IMG/VR virus record: IMGVR_UViG_3300021599_001395
Span: 1 to 64,000 of that record
Length of the DNA: 64,000 nt
From: a virus
Direction: 5' to 3' (one strand)
The position numbers and the translations under genes are program-made. Below, piece after piece: positions 7,699-14,816 of the stretch. Below the pieces are notes generated by a model that saw nothing but the letters and a program-made list of their open reading frames with translations, searched no databases and was not told the origin of the DNA. Within the stretch, counting starts at the first letter, position 1, and each line of letters starts with the position of its first letter.

Positions 7699-7763
7699 TA
7701 TTTTTACCGTGCCGGGCTGGGGTCGTGATCAAAAATATTTTTGCAAAATTTTAACAAAATATA

Positions 7764-7795
7764 TTTGGATTATAACTTTATCCGTTGTATATTTG
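7764..7795 (+). promoter_or_regulatory. Bacteroidota-type promoter
   Basis: TTTG (7764-7767), 20 bp, TATATTTG (7788-7795), 37 bp before ATG 7833. The leader GATGTCATTAATTATTAA resembles that of the 4396 gene. Confidence 0.85.
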
Positions 7796-7832
7796 TGATG
7801 TCATTAATTATTAAACTCTAAATTTTATTAAC

Positions 7833-8288
7833 ATGGGAACTAGATCTCTCACAACATTCATTGAAAGATGGAACGATGAAAAGACAGGTAAAAAGAAACA
7901 AGTTAAGATTGTAACAATGTATCGTCAAATGGACGGTTACCCCGAAGGACACGGACTTGACCTCGCAGATTTTTTGGCTGGTGGTACTGTTGTTAATGGT
8001 TTGCCGATAGGTGTAATTACAGGTGAAGACAAGACACTTTACTTTAATGGAATGGGTTGTTTGTCCGCACAGGTAATCGGACATTTCAAAACCAATTCTG
8101 GAGGAATTTATTTACACAGGGGAGGAATTACCAACTGTTGGGAACAGTATCGATATGAGGTTATTGTAGATGAAGACAACCCGAAAGAAATCTTACTCCG
8201 TTGTTATGATGTGTATGACCGTAAATGGATATTCGAGGGAAACCCTAAAGATTTTGTTAAAAAATACAAAGAAAAAGAAAAAGTATAA
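7833..8288 (+). CDS. conserved phage protein of the MGTRSLT type, 151 aa
   Basis: Opening MGTRSLTTFIE with YRQMDGYPEGHGLDLADFLA (residues about 30-49) marks a widespread phage family of unknown function. A central glycine-rich part and YEVIVDEDNPKEI follow. No active-site residues are known for the family. Single-gene unit between two promoters. Confidence 0.78.
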   Translation: MGTRSLTTFIERWNDEKTGKKKQVKIVTMYRQMDGYPEGHGLDLADFLAGGTVVNGLPIGVITGEDKTLYFNGMGCLSAQVIGHFKTNSGGIYLHRGGITNCWEQYRYEVIVDEDNPKEILLRCYDVYDRKWIFEGNPKDFVKKYKEKEKV

Positions 8289-8296
8289 AAAATATT

Positions 8297-8328
8297 TTTG
8301 TATTATAATTTAAAACTCCGTATATTTG
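8297..8328 (+). promoter_or_regulatory. Bacteroidota-type promoter
   Basis: TTTG (8297-8300), 20 bp, TATATTTG (8321-8328), 33 bp before ATG 8362. Confidence 0.84.
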
Positions 8329-8361
8329 TATCACATTATCTAACAATTTAAATTTTATTTT

Positions 8362-8904
8362 ATGGGATTAGACCAGTATCTCTCCAAGAAAACTTATGTT
8401 AAAAATTGGAGCTTCCACACTAAGGAACAAAAACACACTGTCACCGTTAAGAAGGGTGGTAAGAAAAGAACCGACATTAACCCTGAAAAAATCTCCTACA
8501 TTGTTGAGGAAGTAATGTATTGGAGAAAAGCAAATCAAATTCATAATTGGTTTGTACAGAATGTTCAGGATGGTGAAGATAATTGTCGGGAACATTATGT
8601 GGAGAAAGAAAAACTGAAAGAACTTGTTGACACCTGTAAGAAAGTTCGTGACAGTTTATTGAAGTCCGAAATCAAATTGGTTCAAGCTGAGGTTGGTTGG
8701 GCTAATGGTGAGAAGATGTATGACAATATCGAAGTTTACACCGACACGGAAGTCGCGGAGGAATTGTTACCACCGAGTCCAGGTTTCTTCTTTGGTTCAT
8801 ATGAGTTCGATAAATGGTATCTTCAGGATATTGAAAATACTATTAACGCGATCGAACCACTATTAGACAGTGACGGTGAATTTTATTACGACTCGTCTTG
8901 GTAA
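8362..8904 (+). CDS. conserved phage protein of the MGLDQYL type, 180 aa
   Basis: The opening MGLDQYLSKKTY and MYWRKANQIHNWFV (about residues 53-66) define a family common in phages of many hosts. A long charged helix (KLKELVDTCKKVRDSLL) and a C-terminal segment SPGFFFGSYEFDKWYLQDI follow. Function is unknown. Its own promoter lies upstream and a hairpin overlaps the next promoter. Confidence 0.8.
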   Translation: MGLDQYLSKKTYVKNWSFHTKEQKHTVTVKKGGKKRTDINPEKISYIVEEVMYWRKANQIHNWFVQNVQDGEDNCREHYVEKEKLKELVDTCKKVRDSLLKSEIKLVQAEVGWANGEKMYDNIEVYTDTEVAEELLPPSPGFFFGSYEFDKWYLQDIENTINAIEPLLDSDGEFYYDSSW

Positions 8905-8913
8905 AAAAATATT

Positions 8914-8955
8914 GGGGATATTGTTTGGTAAAACGATATCCCCTTTATATCTTTG
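8914..8955 (+). promoter_or_regulatory. promoter overlapping a terminator-like hairpin
   Basis: TTTG (8924-8927), 20 bp, TATCTTTG (8948-8955) forms the promoter of the next operon. GGGGATAT (8914-8921) pairs with ATATCCCC (8936-8943), so an 8 bp hairpin of the upstream transcript covers the -33 region and spacer. Only three T follow, so termination would be weak. Confidence 0.72.
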
Positions 8956-8978
8956 TATCACATTTTAAAATAAATCTT

Positions 8979-9215
8979 ATGACAAAAGAATTGTTACAAA
9001 CTTGGACAACCAAAGCGAAAGAAGTATTAGAGGGACGAACTATTATATCAGTCCGTTATCTTAATGATAAAGAAATGGAAATGATGGGTTGGTATAAACG
9101 ACCTGTCGTGTTCTTCCTCGACAACGGAACATCCTGTATTCTCTCTATGGACGACGAGGGTAATGATGGTGGTGTTTTATTCTATGGTAAAGATGGTGTA
9201 TTACCTACACTTTAA
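8979..9215 (+). CDS. hypothetical phage protein, 78 aa
   Basis: Start 8979 (MTKELLQTWTTK) lies 23 bp after the promoter; a longer frame would begin before it. Likely fold is a helix followed by an antiparallel sheet (GRTIISVRYLN, RPVVFFLDNG, ILSMDDEG). Common in phages, function unknown. The junctions after it reuse the leader AAAATAAATCTATATGA. Confidence 0.72.
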   Translation: MTKELLQTWTTKAKEVLEGRTIISVRYLNDKEMEMMGWYKRPVVFFLDNGTSCILSMDDEGNDGGVLFYGKDGVLPTL

Positions 9216-9226
9216 AATAAATCTAT

Positions 9227-9442
9227 ATGAGAAGTTTTTTAGAATTAAAAACAGCAATAACAAACGGTGTTCCATTAGTATGGAATGACCCTGACCCAAT
9301 CAAAGGTACTGATTATACAATCACATACATTGAACCACTAGATGAAATTGATGATGATGAAGACCCAATGGGTTATCCAATTCTAATTCAATATGGGGGT
9401 TCAGAAGCTCAGGTTTATTTACATGAAATCATTTTAAAATAA
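9227..9442 (+). CDS. hypothetical protein, 71 aa
   Basis: Small acidic beta-rich protein (DYTITYIEPLDEIDDDEDP). No motif recognised. It starts 11 bp after the previous stop with the repeated leader AAAATAAATCTATATGA. Confidence 0.68.
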   Translation: MRSFLELKTAITNGVPLVWNDPDPIKGTDYTITYIEPLDEIDDDEDPMGYPILIQYGGSEAQVYLHEIILK

Positions 9443-9448
9443 ATCTAT

Positions 9449-9847
9449 ATGAAAAAACGAATTAAAGTTAGGTTCAATCTCGGTAGAGGTAAGAACTATC
9501 TAAAATGGAAAATCGAATATCCATCAGGTGAGGTAGAGTATCATTATCCTATCAATGTACAACTCGTAATGAAGAACTGTCAGCTTAAGAACAACAGGAA
9601 TGCCGCTGAGAAGATTTATAAAAATCAATCACACAAAGTCGTTTGTGCTTGGGTACTCTGTGAGGATATCGATGTGAAGTTCGATAAATTTAAGGCGTAT
9701 GACACGATGGATCTGGATCGATTAACATACAATCCAAGAAGATTACCATATTGGGTGAAAGATGATGGTTATCTAATGTGTATGGATGGAGTAACAGTAA
9801 ATGAAATTGGAACAGTGGATTATAAATTATTCATAACTAAAAATTAA
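9449..9847 (+). CDS. hypothetical protein, 132 aa
   Basis: Basic N-terminus (MKKRIKVRFNLGRGKNYLKW) and a beta-rich body with three cysteines. The motif VVCAWVLCEDI and the ending DYKLFITKN are not linked to any family I know. Same operon and same repeated leader as the preceding gene. Confidence 0.68.
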   Translation: MKKRIKVRFNLGRGKNYLKWKIEYPSGEVEYHYPINVQLVMKNCQLKNNRNAAEKIYKNQSHKVVCAWVLCEDIDVKFDKFKAYDTMDLDRLTYNPRRLPYWVKDDGYLMCMDGVTVNEIGTVDYKLFITKN

Positions 9848-9851
9848 AACT

Positions 9852-10448
9852 ATGCCAAATTGGTGTTCAAACTCAATCACCATAACAGGTGATGAGGAAA
9901 AAATTAAATTCTTAAAGAATGTAATTGAGAATGGTATCCCCACTGAAAAACGACAGGAAGCGAATGTTTTCATGACTCTCGTCGGAATTCCTCCTGACAT
10001 GAATCTGTATGAATATGAACAGAAGTGGTATGGAACCAACATAGATAATTGGGGGACCAAATGGGATGTGGCATATAATGAATCTTATTTCTCTTTTGAG
10101 GATACTGAAATAACCATGTCACCTGATACAGCTTGGTCACCACCAATTGGATTTGCTCAAAGTTTGGCAAGGAACTATGGGGTAAAGGTGGAGATGTACT
10201 ATGAGGAACCAGGTTCCGACTTCTGTGGTAAAACTATAATCACTGAAGATGGTACGTTGACGGAGGAGGATTATGATTTTGTACATGGGAAATATGTCTT
10301 TGATAAAGAAGGTTTTTGGAATGAAATTATAAATAATATAGAGTTTGCAAAAGAAGATGATGTATCTTTGGAAAACTTCATATTGGATTATGGTTATGTG
10401 AATGAAGAAGACAAAAAAGAGATTGAGAAATTATATAATGAATCATAG
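9852..10448 (+). CDS. Api92-like protein with ferredoxin-fold domain
   Basis: A 198-residue protein opening with the hallmark MPNWCSNSITITG. The conserved pairs WGTKWDVAY (around 64) and TAWSPPIGF (around 92) are typical of the Api92/DUF1281 family, which carries a C-terminal ferredoxin-like (non-iron) fold and occurs in phages and conjugative elements. The molecular role is unknown. The C-terminal 60 residues are acidic and helical. Confidence 0.8.
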   Translation: MPNWCSNSITITGDEEKIKFLKNVIENGIPTEKRQEANVFMTLVGIPPDMNLYEYEQKWYGTNIDNWGTKWDVAYNESYFSFEDTEITMSPDTAWSPPIGFAQSLARNYGVKVEMYYEEPGSDFCGKTIITEDGTLTEEDYDFVHGKYVFDKEGFWNEIINNIEFAKEDDVSLENFILDYGYVNEEDKKEIEKLYNES

Positions 10449-10493
10449 TTTTTATTTTTAACCAGCTGTTTATACAGCACAAATCAAACAAGT

Positions 10494-10973
10494 ATGGGTA
10501 GAGTTAACAAACTTACAGAGGGTGTGTTCACCAGTATCGTAGGTAATCAAACAATCATTCCTTCGTATGACAAATTCTTAAATGTTCAGGACGATTTAAA
10601 AAAACCGAGTCAGGAACTTAAGAAATTAATCACACAATACAAGAAAGAAATAACATCAAATAAAACAATATTTGAGAAGTTAGCAAAGCTTGAGGATGTG
10701 ATTATGCAGATCCGTACACGGGACAACCTGTCCAATGATATGATCAAATTGAACATTGTCCGTGAGTACATCTACGCTCGTATTCCTTTCCATCGTAACG
10801 ATAAGGAATCAAACGACATCCGTGTCATCGTTGGATTAACTGAATTCAATGGTGTGGAAGTGGACAAGATGTATGACAACAAAGAGTTTATGGACAAAGC
10901 CAAGAATAAATTGGTTGAGGCTATGAACGAGATTATTAACCAAAATTTGGAAACTGTAAATAAAATAGATTAA
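10494..10973 (+). CDS. hypothetical protein, 159 aa
   Basis: Mostly helical, charged protein with a likely coiled coil around residues 35-70 (QELKKLITQYKKEI) and RTRDNLSNDMIKL. It ends 1 bp before the methyltransferase start, so the two are probably co-translated and may work together, for example as a partner or regulator. A small hairpin (GCTGT/ACAGC, 10465-10478) lies in its leader. Confidence 0.68.
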   Translation: MGRVNKLTEGVFTSIVGNQTIIPSYDKFLNVQDDLKKPSQELKKLITQYKKEITSNKTIFEKLAKLEDVIMQIRTRDNLSNDMIKLNIVREYIYARIPFHRNDKESNDIRVIVGLTEFNGVEVDKMYDNKEFMDKAKNKLVEAMNEIINQNLETVNKID

Positions 10974-10974
10974 T

Positions 10975-11892
10975 ATGAAAAAGATTAACAATGTATTATC
11001 ATTATGTGACGGTATCTCAATGTTCCAATACGCATTGAAAAAATCAGGAATTGAGTACAAGAATTATTTTTCAGGTGAGATCAGTGAAACTGCTATGAGT
11101 ATAGCAATGAAGAATTTCCCGAAAACAAAACAACTTGGTGATATCCGTAACATCAAAGGAAAAAATTTACCTGAGATCGATATTATGGTTGCGGGATTTC
11201 CTTGTCAACAATTCTCAAGAGCAGGTAATGAAGATGGATTAACAGATATTCACGGAAATGTTCTCGACACATACAAGAAGTATCGTGAAGCCGATAAAAA
11301 GGGATGGATTAGAGAAGGATCTCAATCACACATTTTTTGGGAAGTATATAGGATCTTCAAAGAAGTTAAACCGAAGTATTTCATTTTTGAGAATGTTAAA
11401 ATGGATCCAAAGTGGATGTACATCATATCAACATCTTTCGGTGTTAGTCCCATCTTAATAGATTCAAAATTGGTTTCCGCTCAACATCGTGAGAGATACT
11501 ATTGGACAAATATTCCTGGTGCTATAATTCCAAAAGATAAAGGAATTCATCTTTCAAGTATTATTCCTGATGCGATCGGTGGACACGGTGTTAGAAACAT
11601 TGATACAGGTAAGAAAACTCCTGAAGGTAAAAAAGTTTGGCGTAAGAACGCTACAACAAGAAAAGATGGTAAGGCCAACTGTTTAACAACAAGAAAGGGT
11701 AACTGTTCCAAAGTGGAATTAAAGGACGGAACCATTAGACAAATCACCATCGAGGAAGCTGAACAACTTCAAAATCTCCCGAAGAACTATACCAAAGTTC
11801 CTGGTGTTGCTGAAGGTAAGAGGTGGCACGCCATCGGTAATGGGTTCACCGTCAATGTATTTGTTCACCTATTAAAAGGTCTTAAAAAATAA
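10975..11892 (+). CDS. DNA C5-cytosine methyltransferase
   Basis: A 305-residue protein with the expected motif order: motif I LSLCDGIS (8-14), motif IV GFPCQQFSRAG with catalytic Cys77, motif VI ENV (139-141), motif VIII QHRERYYW (170-177), a short target-recognition region, and motifs IX-X (RQITIEEAEQLQNLP ... AIGNGFTVNVF). It transfers methyl from SAM to cytosine C5, most likely to protect phage DNA from host restriction. It is compact but seems complete. No restriction endonuclease is next to it, so it looks like an orphan enzyme. Specificity cannot be read. Confidence 0.93.
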   Translation: MKKINNVLSLCDGISMFQYALKKSGIEYKNYFSGEISETAMSIAMKNFPKTKQLGDIRNIKGKNLPEIDIMVAGFPCQQFSRAGNEDGLTDIHGNVLDTYKKYREADKKGWIREGSQSHIFWEVYRIFKEVKPKYFIFENVKMDPKWMYIISTSFGVSPILIDSKLVSAQHRERYYWTNIPGAIIPKDKGIHLSSIIPDAIGGHGVRNIDTGKKTPEGKKVWRKNATTRKDGKANCLTTRKGNCSKVELKDGTIRQITIEEAEQLQNLPKNYTKVPGVAEGKRWHAIGNGFTVNVFVHLLKGLKK

Positions 11893-11894
11893 AT

Positions 11895-11925
11895 TTTGTG
11901 GAAAACATTTCACATATTATATTTG
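11895..11925 (+). promoter_or_regulatory. Bacteroidota-type promoter
   Basis: TTTG (11895-11898), 19 bp, TATATTTG (11918-11925), 18 bp before ATG 11944. Confidence 0.82.
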
Positions 11926-11943
11926 TAATCTAAATCCAAGTGT

Positions 11944-12291
11944 ATGACAAATAGCAATAGAATGTTAGTTCAGGATCTACAGAAACAACTGATCAATAAG
12001 GTTCTTTCCTTTATGGATGAGAATGATTTAAATATGGTGGAATTAAAAACCCCACTCAGGATCTTTGTTGAAGAACCATCATTTGATGATTATGTTATGG
12101 TTCCAATTGTGGCGAGGTCATTGTATGCTGATGGTTCCATCGGAGCTTATGATGAAGAAATAAAGATCGAGAACTGTAGTATCTACGAGATCGCATACAT
12201 AATGGATGTTCTCGAGAGTGGGGACTACACGGTAGATGAAGACGACTTTATCGATCCCGCTGGTGGACGAGGATTACATTCTCACATTTAA
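11944..12291 (+). CDS. hypothetical protein, 115 aa
   Basis: N-terminal helix (MLVQDLQKQLINKVLSFMDE) followed by an acidic alpha/beta region. The ending DPAGGRGLHSHI is unusual. No family recognised. Confidence 0.68.
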   Translation: MTNSNRMLVQDLQKQLINKVLSFMDENDLNMVELKTPLRIFVEEPSFDDYVMVPIVARSLYADGSIGAYDEEIKIENCSIYEIAYIMDVLESGDYTVDEDDFIDPAGGRGLHSHI

Positions 12292-12316
12292 ATTTCGTAA
12301 CTCAAAACTCAAGTAT

Positions 12317-12889
12317 ATGCACACTATCAATCTCGGAAAAAAAGTGGTCGTATCCGACCCTTGTTACACCATCCCAACTTGGTGTCAAGCTGTAATCGAA
12401 AATGTAAAACCCGGCGTGTATCACACGACAGTCAGGAAACACGACGCTGGTGATTGGGGAAATCGTTGTTCAATGGTCTTTGCAATCCACGAGGAGTATG
12501 TTAACTTTGATCACCTGTTACACGGGAAATGGGAAGAACACCCAGCATCCATCGGAGTTGACTCGGGTCAATGTGGGATCTTTTCTTTTGAATCCTACAG
12601 GAATGACGAAGTTAAGTTCGATTTCGAACCATATGACTTCGGTAATGATTACCTTAGTAATAATGAGGGTGGTGACCTGTGGTATCGTCATATGTGTAAA
12701 CACACATTGAGTGATCAATCTTGGGGAGTGTATGACAGTGGGATTGTTTCCAGTTCAGGATTCGGAGATGGAGCTTATCAATTGTATGTTGTTAAGAAAC
12801 GAAACAAGATCGTGGCCTTCGCCATTGACTTTGGAGTTGAGGAGGGTAAGTACATCGACTTCGATTACAGGAAGAAAGAATTAGTTTAA
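12317..12889 (+). CDS. conserved phage protein with VSDPCY motif
   Basis: Start 12317 (MHTINLGKKVVVSDPCYTIP) is preferred over an upstream ATG that would overlap the previous gene by about 55 bp. The motif VSDPCY near the N-terminus, then PGVYHTTVRKHDAGDWGNR and SGQCGIFSF, is typical of DUF4241-like and related phage proteins of unknown function, probably an all-beta domain. A strong hairpin follows the stop. Confidence 0.7.
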   Translation: MHTINLGKKVVVSDPCYTIPTWCQAVIENVKPGVYHTTVRKHDAGDWGNRCSMVFAIHEEYVNFDHLLHGKWEEHPASIGVDSGQCGIFSFESYRNDEVKFDFEPYDFGNDYLSNNEGGDLWYRHMCKHTLSDQSWGVYDSGIVSSSGFGDGAYQLYVVKKRNKIVAFAIDFGVEEGKYIDFDYRKKELV

Positions 12890-12896
12890 GAACTTG

Positions 12897-12922
12897 GTGG
12901 TCAAATGACCACCATTTTCATT
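12897..12922 (+). terminator. probable rho-independent terminator
   Basis: TGGTGGTCA / TGACCACCA, a perfect 9 bp stem with an AA loop, followed by TTTTCATTT. Confidence 0.78.
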
Positions 12923-12955
12923 TAAACCCTATTATAAAAATATAAATCTAATATT

Positions 12956-13384
12956 ATGTACTCAGATAACTTGATCAGAATCATCAGACCATCTCAGTGG
13001 ATTAATTTAATCTATATCGTTCTTGGTATTGCTTTGATCCAAACTATCTTTGTTCCCCTTCTTGCTGTCATCAAGATGTTGGATGTATATTTTTGGAGAT
13101 ATGAATTCAGGGAGAGGACCATCATTGAAAGAAGGGGAATATTATCCGTGACAAGGAAGGAGGTTCACTTCTACAGGATTAAATCCATCAGAATCGACGA
13201 ACCACTGTGGATGAGAATCTTCGGACTGTCCAAAGTATCCATAATCACCTCCGATCAATATCATCCTGAATTGGTTTTATACGCTGTATCCGACGGACAT
13301 TACCTCCGTGAGTACATTAGATCTAACACCGATCAGTGGAGAAAGCTCGAAGGAGTTAAAGAATTTGACCTATATAACCTATAA
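12956..13384 (+). CDS. PH-domain (bPH2-like) membrane protein
   Basis: A 142-residue protein. Residues 15-45 form a hydrophobic membrane segment (INLIYIVLGIALIQTIF). After it comes a bacterial PH-like domain: YEFRERTIIERRGILSVTRK, HFYRIKSIRIDEPLWMRIFG, KVSIITSD, as in YdbS-type proteins. It could recruit factors to the inner membrane or interfere with host envelope proteins. No clear promoter is visible; it is followed 3 bp later by a tiny membrane-associated protein. Confidence 0.75.
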   Translation: MYSDNLIRIIRPSQWINLIYIVLGIALIQTIFVPLLAVIKMLDVYFWRYEFRERTIIERRGILSVTRKEVHFYRIKSIRIDEPLWMRIFGLSKVSIITSDQYHPELVLYAVSDGHYLREYIRSNTDQWRKLEGVKEFDLYNL

Positions 13385-13387
13385 TTT

Positions 13388-13522
13388 ATGATAAGTAAGA
13401 TTGCTTGGTTCTTTGATTACTACATCTTGTACTTCCTGTACAATGAGAGAAAGATCAACAGGTACCATCGTAATATGATCAACAAGTACGGGGACAAATA
13501 CAGAATACGAATCGACAGGTGA
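13388..13522 (+). CDS. small hydrophobic/basic protein, 44 aa
   Basis: Frame MISKIAWFFDYYILYF followed by a basic tail ending KYRIRIDR. It starts 3 bp after the PH-domain gene with a leader TAATTT. The aromatic N-terminus could lie in the membrane. Its stop codon overlaps the CAGGTGAGAT string that accompanies the repeat element. Confidence 0.55.
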   Translation: MISKIAWFFDYYILYFLYNERKINRYHRNMINKYGDKYRIRIDR

Positions 13523-13539
13523 GATATGACCCCTCGATT

Positions 13540-13548
13540 TTCTGTGGC
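13540..13548 (+). repeat. single half-site of the TTCTGTGGC element
   Basis: TTCTGTGGC with upstream CAGGTGAGATA (13516-13526) as in the full copies, but 14 extra bases separate the two and the inverse arm is absent. It looks like a degenerate copy. Confidence 0.6.
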
Positions 13549-13637
13549 AAATCCATATGGGAGAGGTATGCCCCGACAATAAGTTCTTTGAAATCCTTAC
13601 TGGGATAAAGTTTTGTTAAAAAAAGTTACGGCAAGAT

Positions 13638-13668
13638 TTTGTTTTCTACCATTCATTTTGTATGTTTA
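13638..13668 (+). promoter_or_regulatory. possible Bacteroidota-type promoter
   Basis: TTTG (13638-13641), 19 bp, TATGTTTA (13661-13668; last base A not G), 4 bp before ATG 13673, which would give an almost leaderless message. Confidence 0.45.
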
Positions 13669-13672
13669 TGAT

Positions 13673-13894
13673 ATGAAGAAAACAACAACCAAGGCTACTC
13701 GTGGAACAGGTTCCAAGACAGCCAACAAGACCCGCCGCACCACTTATGTTGCGGTAACGAACAATGTTTACCATGACGGTACTAGTTACCGTGTACGTGT
13801 AAGTGTTGACGGTATCAAGTACAGCAAGAACTTCACTTCGAAGAAGAATGCTGAACATCAGATTTTCCGTGGCATAACTATGCTCATTAATTAA
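13673..13894 (+). CDS. small basic protein with AP2/arm-type DNA-binding pattern
   Basis: A 73-residue protein: a Lys/Thr-rich N-terminus (KKTTTKATRGTGSKTANKTR) followed by DGTSYRVRVSVDGIKYSKNF and TSKKNAEHQIFRG. The three-strand-then-helix pattern resembles AP2-like or integrase arm-type DNA-binding domains. Probably a DNA-binding accessory protein. Start 13673 is chosen because the longer frame begins upstream of the promoter-like sequence. Confidence 0.62.
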   Translation: MKKTTTKATRGTGSKTANKTRRTTYVAVTNNVYHDGTSYRVRVSVDGIKYSKNFTSKKNAEHQIFRGITMLIN

Positions 13895-13906
13895 CCAAAT
13901 ATATTT

Positions 13907-14737
13907 ATGTGTATGACAAGACTTAAGATGTATGACATACTGAGAGAATCAGAAAAAAGGGAAGAGATAGAAAATAAACTTGATAAGTATATAAAATATG
14001 AATTAAGTTATGAAGACCAAGACCGAACTTATGAACCCATTGTAATGATGTATAAATCAATGTCCGATGGTGATAAGGTCCATGTCACTTTTGAAAACGT
14101 ACCATTGAATATAAAATCAAATACAATTGATCCAAATATATTCAACACCGCCCTGAACAAACTAGTTGAAAAGTTAAAAGGTAGCGGGTACACAAGTGAA
14201 GATTTTGGTGACCGTAAATTTAGAGTTATCGGTTTTCATGTTATCGTACCAAATCCAGATTATAAATATAGTATTGACTTAGGTGCACTTAGTTTTAATT
14301 TTCTTAAGTTTGATCTAACCGATTACCTATCCACTTCTCTTAACAATATCGTATACCGTCAGGAATATTCTTTTAAAGATTTATATTCAGGTGACCTACT
14401 TAAAGATGTTGGACCGTTACCAAAGGTAGATGTGGACCTAAAAAAATGGAACGATATTGAATATAAAAAGATATTAACCGCAACAAAACACCTTCTTAAA
14501 GGTAAGGTTGATGATACCACGTATGACATAAATAATTCACACGTACATATGTTTATTCAGTTGGATCGTAAACTATACAGGGAATCGGAAAACTATATTC
14601 ACCCGGTTTTCAAAAGTATGTTAAAGATAAACCTAAGTAAATATTTTTATGAGGATACCGACGAATATGATAAAGTAAAAAATCACATCGAGAATAGACT
14701 TAAAAAGTTCGGTATAGACAATGTAGAGTTTAATTAA
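13907..14737 (+). CDS. hypothetical protein with capsid-targeting-like N-terminus, 276 aa
   Basis: The N-terminus MCMTRLKMYDILRESEKREE contains a short amphipathic segment followed by LRE (12-14), resembling T4 capsid-targeting sequences cleaved after (L/I)xE. The body is alpha/beta with VHVTFENVPLNI and HVHMFIQLDRKLY. No enzyme motif. ATATTTAT lies just upstream. It ends the plus-strand arm before two hairpins. The virion role is inference. Confidence 0.68.
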   Translation: MCMTRLKMYDILRESEKREEIENKLDKYIKYELSYEDQDRTYEPIVMMYKSMSDGDKVHVTFENVPLNIKSNTIDPNIFNTALNKLVEKLKGSGYTSEDFGDRKFRVIGFHVIVPNPDYKYSIDLGALSFNFLKFDLTDYLSTSLNNIVYRQEYSFKDLYSGDLLKDVGPLPKVDVDLKKWNDIEYKKILTATKHLLKGKVDDTTYDINNSHVHMFIQLDRKLYRESENYIHPVFKSMLKINLSKYFYEDTDEYDKVKNHIENRLKKFGIDNVEFN

Positions 14738-14740
14738 TTA

Positions 14741-14816
14741 CGGGCCTCCCTTCGGTCGGCCCTTCATCCCCGAATATAGTGACCCATATGTATGACAAAT
14801 ATATATGGGTTTTTTT
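14741..14816 (+). terminator. terminator pair at the end of the plus-strand arm
   Basis: A GC-rich hairpin GGGCC...GGCCC (about 14743-14764) is followed by ACCCATAT / ATATGGGT (14782-14789 / 14803-14810) and a seven-T tail. The second is the convincing rho-independent terminator. Confidence 0.8.

Larger units (their letters stand above)
7514..7763 (+). other. structured non-coding gap with two dyad-element copies
   Basis: This 250 bp stretch carries TTCTGTGGC twice (7558 and 7666, 108 bp apart), a purine-rich internal repeat (GCAAAAGTTGCAAAAGTTGC, about 7602-7623) and several GC-rich blocks. A 69-codon frame crosses it but runs through the repeats and promoter and is not counted as a gene. 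Confidence 0.55.

Noticed and set aside
7589-7798. 69-codon plus-strand frame across the 7.5-7.8 kb gap
   Set aside because: It runs through two dyad copies, a purine repeat and the full promoter of the next gene, and its residue composition is not protein-like.
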